The translations under genes and the position numbers were made by a program. The notes under the pieces were generated by a model. That model saw only the letters and a program-made list of their open reading frames with translations, made no database searches and was not told the DNA's origin. From assembly GCA_021800275.1 (NCBI GenBank), contig JAJYZB010000005.1, forward strand, positions 62,001 to 126,000: a stretch of DNA of 64,000 bases, given 5' to 3'. Source of the DNA: a bacterium. Lineage in GTDB: Bacteria; Vulcanimicrobiota; JABDET01. Shown in pieces: positions 60,460 to 64,000 of this stretch; within the stretch, counting starts at the first letter, position 1; each line of letters starts with the position of its first letter.

Positions 60460-61827
60460 CTAAGTGGTTACTGCTTTTTCTGCTGCTTTGACTCCGCTTA
60501 GGATGCAGTCTGAAATTCCTATCCCTTGGTAAGCGTTCCCTGCAAGAAATAAACCCGGATGACGGGTCAGCGCTCTTTGGATTTGTTCCATTTTTTTTTC
60601 GTGTGAGACTCTATATTCAGGCATGACATTGGGATGGGAATGAACCAGAAATAGTTCAGGTTTTTTTTTAATTTTAGAAAAAAAGGGTAATTGTTTCAGA
60701 AACTCGTTCGTGCTTTTTTCAGGATCATCCAGAATGGTATTAGCATAAAACCTCATGATGAATTTTCCTTCTGGGGCTCTTCCTTCCCATTTGTTTGAAC
60801 TCATGGTGCAGGCTAAAAATGGAAATTTTTCTTCAGGACTGATTAAGAATCCATAAGAATTTGACAGAGTAGATAGATCGTTTTGATCAAAACCTAATGT
60901 GACAACTGAAGCAGACGAAGAGGGGATCTCGCTGAGGAGTTTTGAAGCTTCTGGATCCAGATCCTTTAAAATATCGGCTGTCTTTTGCACAGGAGTCGCG
61001 ATGATCAGGATTTCAGATTCAACTCTTTCTCCGTTTTCAAGCAGGACTTGATATCCACCTGGAAGATTTTTAACTGCCACAACTGATTTTCCTAAATCTA
61101 TACGGTTTTTTTGTAAAGATTTGACGAGTTTATCTATCAGGCTCCCAAGCCCATTTTTTAAAGATACAAAAGGGGGGATTTGTTGGGAACTCGATTTTTT
61201 ATTTTTGTTAGCCAGGATTGCTTTCAAAAGGGATCCATATTTTTTCTCCGCAGCATAAAAAGTCGGCAGCACGGACTTCATGCTGAGATTTTCAGTATCC
61301 CCTCCGTAAATTCCAGAAAGAAATGGGGCAATCAAATGATTGAAAAATTCTCTCCCTAATCTTCGAGAGAAAAAAGAGCCTGCTGCTTCATCATCATCTT
61401 CCTGTCGAGGGGGAATAAAGGGTTCTAGTCCGATTCTGAGTTTTCCAAGAGGGGAGAGGAGAGGGGTTTGAGCCAGTGTTTTTACAGTACGAAAAAATGG
61501 GGCTTGAAAAGCTGAAAAGATCCCTTCAGGAAAAGGGATCAGGTTCCCTTTTAAAAAGAAGAAAGTTTTTCGGTTTTCAGGAATTGAAGGGATGATTTCA
61601 GAAGACAAACCCAGCTCCTGGCAGAGATTAATGGCAGCTGGCTTATAAGAGACCAGTGATTCAGGACCGGTTTCAATAATATACCCGTCTTGATGAAGGG
61701 TTTCAATTTTCCCCCCCAGCCTTTTCTCTTTTTCAATAAGATAAATCTGAGCAGAAGCCTTTGTTTTTTGAAGGTGATAGGCGGCAGATAAACCAGAAAT
61801 TCCTCCCCCAATAATTAAGATTTTCAC
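60460..61827 (-). CDS. hemY: Protoporphyrinogen/coproporphyrinogen oxidase, HemY type
   Basis: 455 residues, FAD-dependent. N-terminal ILIIGGGISGLSAAYHLQ, EKEKRLGGKIETLHQDGYII with the GPESLVSYKP motif, and C-terminal ALTRHPGLFLAGNAYQGIGI. Oxidises the porphyrinogen to porphyrin with oxygen. Overlaps hemH by 4 bases. Whether the route runs through protoporphyrin or coproporphyrin cannot be told. Confidence 0.92.
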   Translation of the reverse strand: MKILIIGGGISGLSAAYHLQKTKASAQIYLIEKEKRLGGKIETLHQDGYIIETGPESLVSYKPAAINLCQELGLSSEIIPSIPENRKTFFFLKGNLIPFPEGIFSAFQAPFFRTVKTLAQTPLLSPLGKLRIGLEPFIPPRQEDDDEAAGSFFSRRLGREFFNHLIAPFLSGIYGGDTENLSMKSVLPTFYAAEKKYGSLLKAILANKNKKSSSQQIPPFVSLKNGLGSLIDKLVKSLQKNRIDLGKSVVAVKNLPGGYQVLLENGERVESEILIIATPVQKTADILKDLDPEASKLLSEIPSSSASVVTLGFDQNDLSTLSNSYGFLISPEEKFPFLACTMSSNKWEGRAPEGKFIMRFYANTILDDPEKSTNEFLKQLPFFSKIKKKPELFLVHSHPNVMPEYRVSHEKKMEQIQRALTRHPGLFLAGNAYQGIGISDCILSGVKAAEKAVTT

Positions 61828-62744
61828 TGTAGGTGATTTAAGACAACAGATTTCAATGCTGCAATAAAAAGAGGATGATCATTGGGGGAATCAGTTCGTT
61901 CTAAATGAATTCCTTTTTCTCGGGCTGACTTTTTAAACAAAACATCCACATCATAAAGAATCTCCATGTGATCACAGATAAACCCGATCGGAGCTAAAAG
62001 AACCTCTTTAATCCCTTCTTTTTGATATTTTTCCAGCATGTCTTCTACTTTAGGTCCAAGCCACGGCTCTTTTGTGGCTCCCTGGCTCTGGTAAGCAAAA
62101 TCCCAATTTTTAATTTTGAGTTTTTCAGCCGTCATTCGGGCTGTTTCCAGAAGCTCATGAGGGTATGGATCCTGTTCAGCCACGATCTTTTCAGGCAGCG
62201 AGTGAGCTGTAAACAAAAGTTTTACCTGTGTAGAATCTTTGAAATGATTTAATCCTTTTTTGATAAGTTCGCTGAAAGTTTCAATTAAAGAAGGTTCTTT
62301 ATTCCAACTTTTGATAAAGATCGTCTCCAAAGATTGGTTTGACTGCGCGCGAATTTTTGAAATTTCTTCTTTGACTTCACTGTGATATGCCTCTGTGCTC
62401 AGTTTAGAGTAGTAAGGAGTCATAGGAAAAGAGATTAAAGTTGAAATCTTATCCTGAGCAATTTTCATCATCACATCAGTGATATAAGGGTGCCAGTGTC
62501 TCATCCCAACGTAAACTTTAAATTCCTTTCCATTTTCATTCAAGCTCTTTTCTAAAGCTTCAGCCTGGTTTTTTGTGATTTCAAGAAGAGGAGATTTTCC
62601 TCCCCCCTGTCTGTACCGCTCCTGCATCTCTGCCACGAACAGTTTGGAAACTGGCATTCCATGTCTGATATCCAGTAAATAGGCTTCCATATCCTCTAGT
62701 TTTTCGGGAGAGCCTAAAGACATCAATAAAACTCCTGTTCTCAT
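61824..62744 (-). CDS. hemH: Ferrochelatase
   Basis: About 306 residues. MRTGVLLMSLGSPEKLEDME at the start, then QERYRQGGGKSPLLEIT, VGMRHWHPYITDVM, the metal-site LLFTAHSLPEKIVAEQDPYP and LAPIGFICDHMEILYDVDV with the conserved His/Glu. ATG at 62744 has AAGGAGG four bases upstream. Inserts iron into the porphyrin. Between hemE and hemY. Confidence 0.94.
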   Translation of the reverse strand: MRTGVLLMSLGSPEKLEDMEAYLLDIRHGMPVSKLFVAEMQERYRQGGGKSPLLEITKNQAEALEKSLNENGKEFKVYVGMRHWHPYITDVMMKIAQDKISTLISFPMTPYYSKLSTEAYHSEVKEEISKIRAQSNQSLETIFIKSWNKEPSLIETFSELIKKGLNHFKDSTQVKLLFTAHSLPEKIVAEQDPYPHELLETARMTAEKLKIKNWDFAYQSQGATKEPWLGPKVEDMLEKYQKEGIKEVLLAPIGFICDHMEILYDVDVLFKKSAREKGIHLERTDSPNDHPLFIAALKSVVLNHLQ

Positions 62745-62790
62745 TTTTCCTCCTTGATCCAAAAGATTTTTTTAAGCAGCGGGTTCAGTT

Positions 62791-63906
62791 TTAAGGGCCG
62801 CAGCGATACGTTTTGACCCATTCCACAACCCGTTTCAATTGATCCACTGAGGTCTCAGGGAAAACCCCATGACCTAAATTGAATATATGACCTGGTCTAT
62901 TATTCGCTCTTTTTAAAATCTCTTCCACTTCTATTTTTAAATCTTTAGGGTCTGCGAGAAGGGCGGCTGGATTCAGATTTCCCTGGATTCCTTTGTTATA
63001 TCCGATAATTTTCCAGGCTTTATCTAGAGGAATTCTCCAATCAAAACTGATAATATCTCCTCCCGCCTTTGAGATTAAATCCAGCATTCCACTGGTTCCA
63101 GTCGAAAAATGAATAATGAATCCATCTTCAGAAACCTCTTGAAGAATTTGGGAAGAGTAGGGGAGAACAAATTTTTGGTAATCGCTTGGACTCAAAACCC
63201 CTGCCCAACTGTCAAACAATTGAACAGCAGAAGCTCCTGCTTTTAACTGAGCTTTCAGAAAAGAAATGATGACTTGAGAAAGTTTTCCCATTAAGGCTTT
63301 CCAGGCTGCAGGCTCATAGTACATGAACTGCTGTGTTTTGATAAAATTTCGGGAGTGCCCCCCTTCGATCAGATAAGTGGCAAGGGTAAAAGGAGCTCCG
63401 GCAAACCCAATGATTGGAATTTTCTCTTCCAATTCATTTTTTAAAATTCGAATCGTTTCGAGAACATAATTCAAATCATCTTCTGGATTAAAGGTTCTGA
63501 GAGTCCTTACATTTTCTGCGGTTTGAATTCGATTTTTAATCACAGGGCCCTCGTCTTTTTCAAACTGGAACTCAATTCCCATAGGTATAAACGGCAGCAG
63601 AAGATCGGCGAATAAAATAGCGGCATCTACTTTCAAGATTCTAACCGGTTGAAGCGATATCTCAGCAGCCAAATCAGGTGTTTTGCAGAGGGTTAGAAGA
63701 TCATATTTTTCTCTAATTTTGCGGTATTCAGGAAGGTAACGTCCTGCTTGTCTCATAAACCAGATAGGAGTCGTTGGAATTTGATTTAATTGGCAGGCGG
63801 CCAGGAAGCAGGAATCAATTTTTTGCAAGGTGTGAAAATCTTCTTCAAATTCTTGTTTTCTTCCTTTTAACCTACCATTCCATAATATCAAGGAAAATTT
63901 CACCAC
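62791..63906 (-). CDS. hemE: Uroporphyrinogen decarboxylase
   Basis: 371 residues. PIWFMRQAGRYLPEYRKIRE, ILFADLLLPFIPMGIEFQFE, GFAGAPFTLATYLIEGG, QLFDSWAGVLSP and FNLGHGVFPETSVDQLKRVV. Converts uroporphyrinogen III to coproporphyrinogen III. The frame opens about 30 residues before the family start, so the true start may be later than the GTG at 63906. First of the hemE-hemH-hemY operon. Confidence 0.94.
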   Translation of the reverse strand: MVKFSLILWNGRLKGRKQEFEEDFHTLQKIDSCFLAACQLNQIPTTPIWFMRQAGRYLPEYRKIREKYDLLTLCKTPDLAAEISLQPVRILKVDAAILFADLLLPFIPMGIEFQFEKDEGPVIKNRIQTAENVRTLRTFNPEDDLNYVLETIRILKNELEEKIPIIGFAGAPFTLATYLIEGGHSRNFIKTQQFMYYEPAAWKALMGKLSQVIISFLKAQLKAGASAVQLFDSWAGVLSPSDYQKFVLPYSSQILQEVSEDGFIIHFSTGTSGMLDLISKAGGDIISFDWRIPLDKAWKIIGYNKGIQGNLNPAALLADPKDLKIEVEEILKRANNRPGHIFNLGHGVFPETSVDQLKRVVEWVKTYRCGP

Positions 63907-64000
63907 AAATCTAATTTTCTCTTTATGAAGCAGCAGAATTTTTTTAGTGAATATGAAGGACTGCTCCCTTTGTTTCCTCTGCCCTCTGTGGTGTTTTTCC

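Overview
The window is a chromosomal segment of a low-GC (roughly 40% by eye), gene-dense bacterium. I cannot name the phylum with confidence. Conserved housekeeping blocks are present: remA-gmk-rpoZ, parA-parB, groES-groEL, cmk-plsC, hemE-hemH-hemY and an A-type RNase P RNA. They sit among many lineage-specific genes. Lipobox signal peptides, a type IV pilus/type II secretion set, an RsbT/RsbX partner-switching module and a FloA/NfeD pair suggest an uncultivated or little-studied lineage outside the usual model groups. No tRNA, CRISPR array, phage or intact insertion sequence was seen.

Layout. (1) 1-3962 (+): truncated RsbT-like ATPase, RsbX-like phosphatase, an RsbU-N/GAF/HisKA_2 kinase and a REC-PAS-kinase that has lost its phospho-accepting His. 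(2) 4113-6189: SppA and a decayed ABC ATPase. (3) 6098-17571 (-): a long co-directional run of tatA(zinc ribbon)-larE, a toxin/effector-like trio (PI3/4-kinase-like protein, small protein, HExxH protein), a small protein, larB, two ankyrin proteins, larC and rlmD. Nickel-pincer cofactor genes are thus interleaved with eukaryote-like or secreted-type proteins. (4) 18197-24184 (-): a Lys/Glu-rich repeat protein, two ATP-grasp proteins (one probably inactive), an archaemetzincin homologue with its catalytic Glu replaced, NfeD, FloA and a Gln-rich membrane protein. This looks like a candidate peptide-modification locus of graspetide type feeding into a flotillin/NfeD pair. (5) 24377-29305: NRAMP-type transporter, plsC, cmk, an SLBB protein, a macro-domain remnant, ychF and a UPF0158 protein. 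(6) 29403-36977: lhgO, a glycosyltransferase, a structured intergenic region with a terminator, a phosphohexomutase, an orphan hutU, and parAB with a palindrome and a DnaA box. (7) 37022-42155: partial peptide ABC importer, rpoZ-gmk-remA, NCS2 purine permease. (8) 42196-47245: a GGDEF/unknown/FAD-oxidoreductase operon, rnpB, and a small Cys-containing protein. (9) 47371-54267 (+): CheX-like fusion, CheY, PilC/GspF, three pilin-like proteins and a pseudokinase with a beta-propeller. (10) 54264-64000: RNase HI, a binding protein, unknown secreted proteins, BsuPI-like protein, DedA, groESL and heme genes.

Working together: regions 1, 8 and 9 form a signalling/surface-motility theme (partner switching, two-component relays, cyclic-di-GMP synthesis, CheX/CheY, pilus assembly). 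Regions 3 and 4 are the most unusual. Each is a tightly packed minus-strand run mixing a known modification chemistry with uncharacterised partner proteins. Two probable ATT start codons, several candidate leaderless promoters, and several enzymes that kept their fold but lost catalytic residues are recurrent oddities. All functional calls come from reading motifs; no database search was run.
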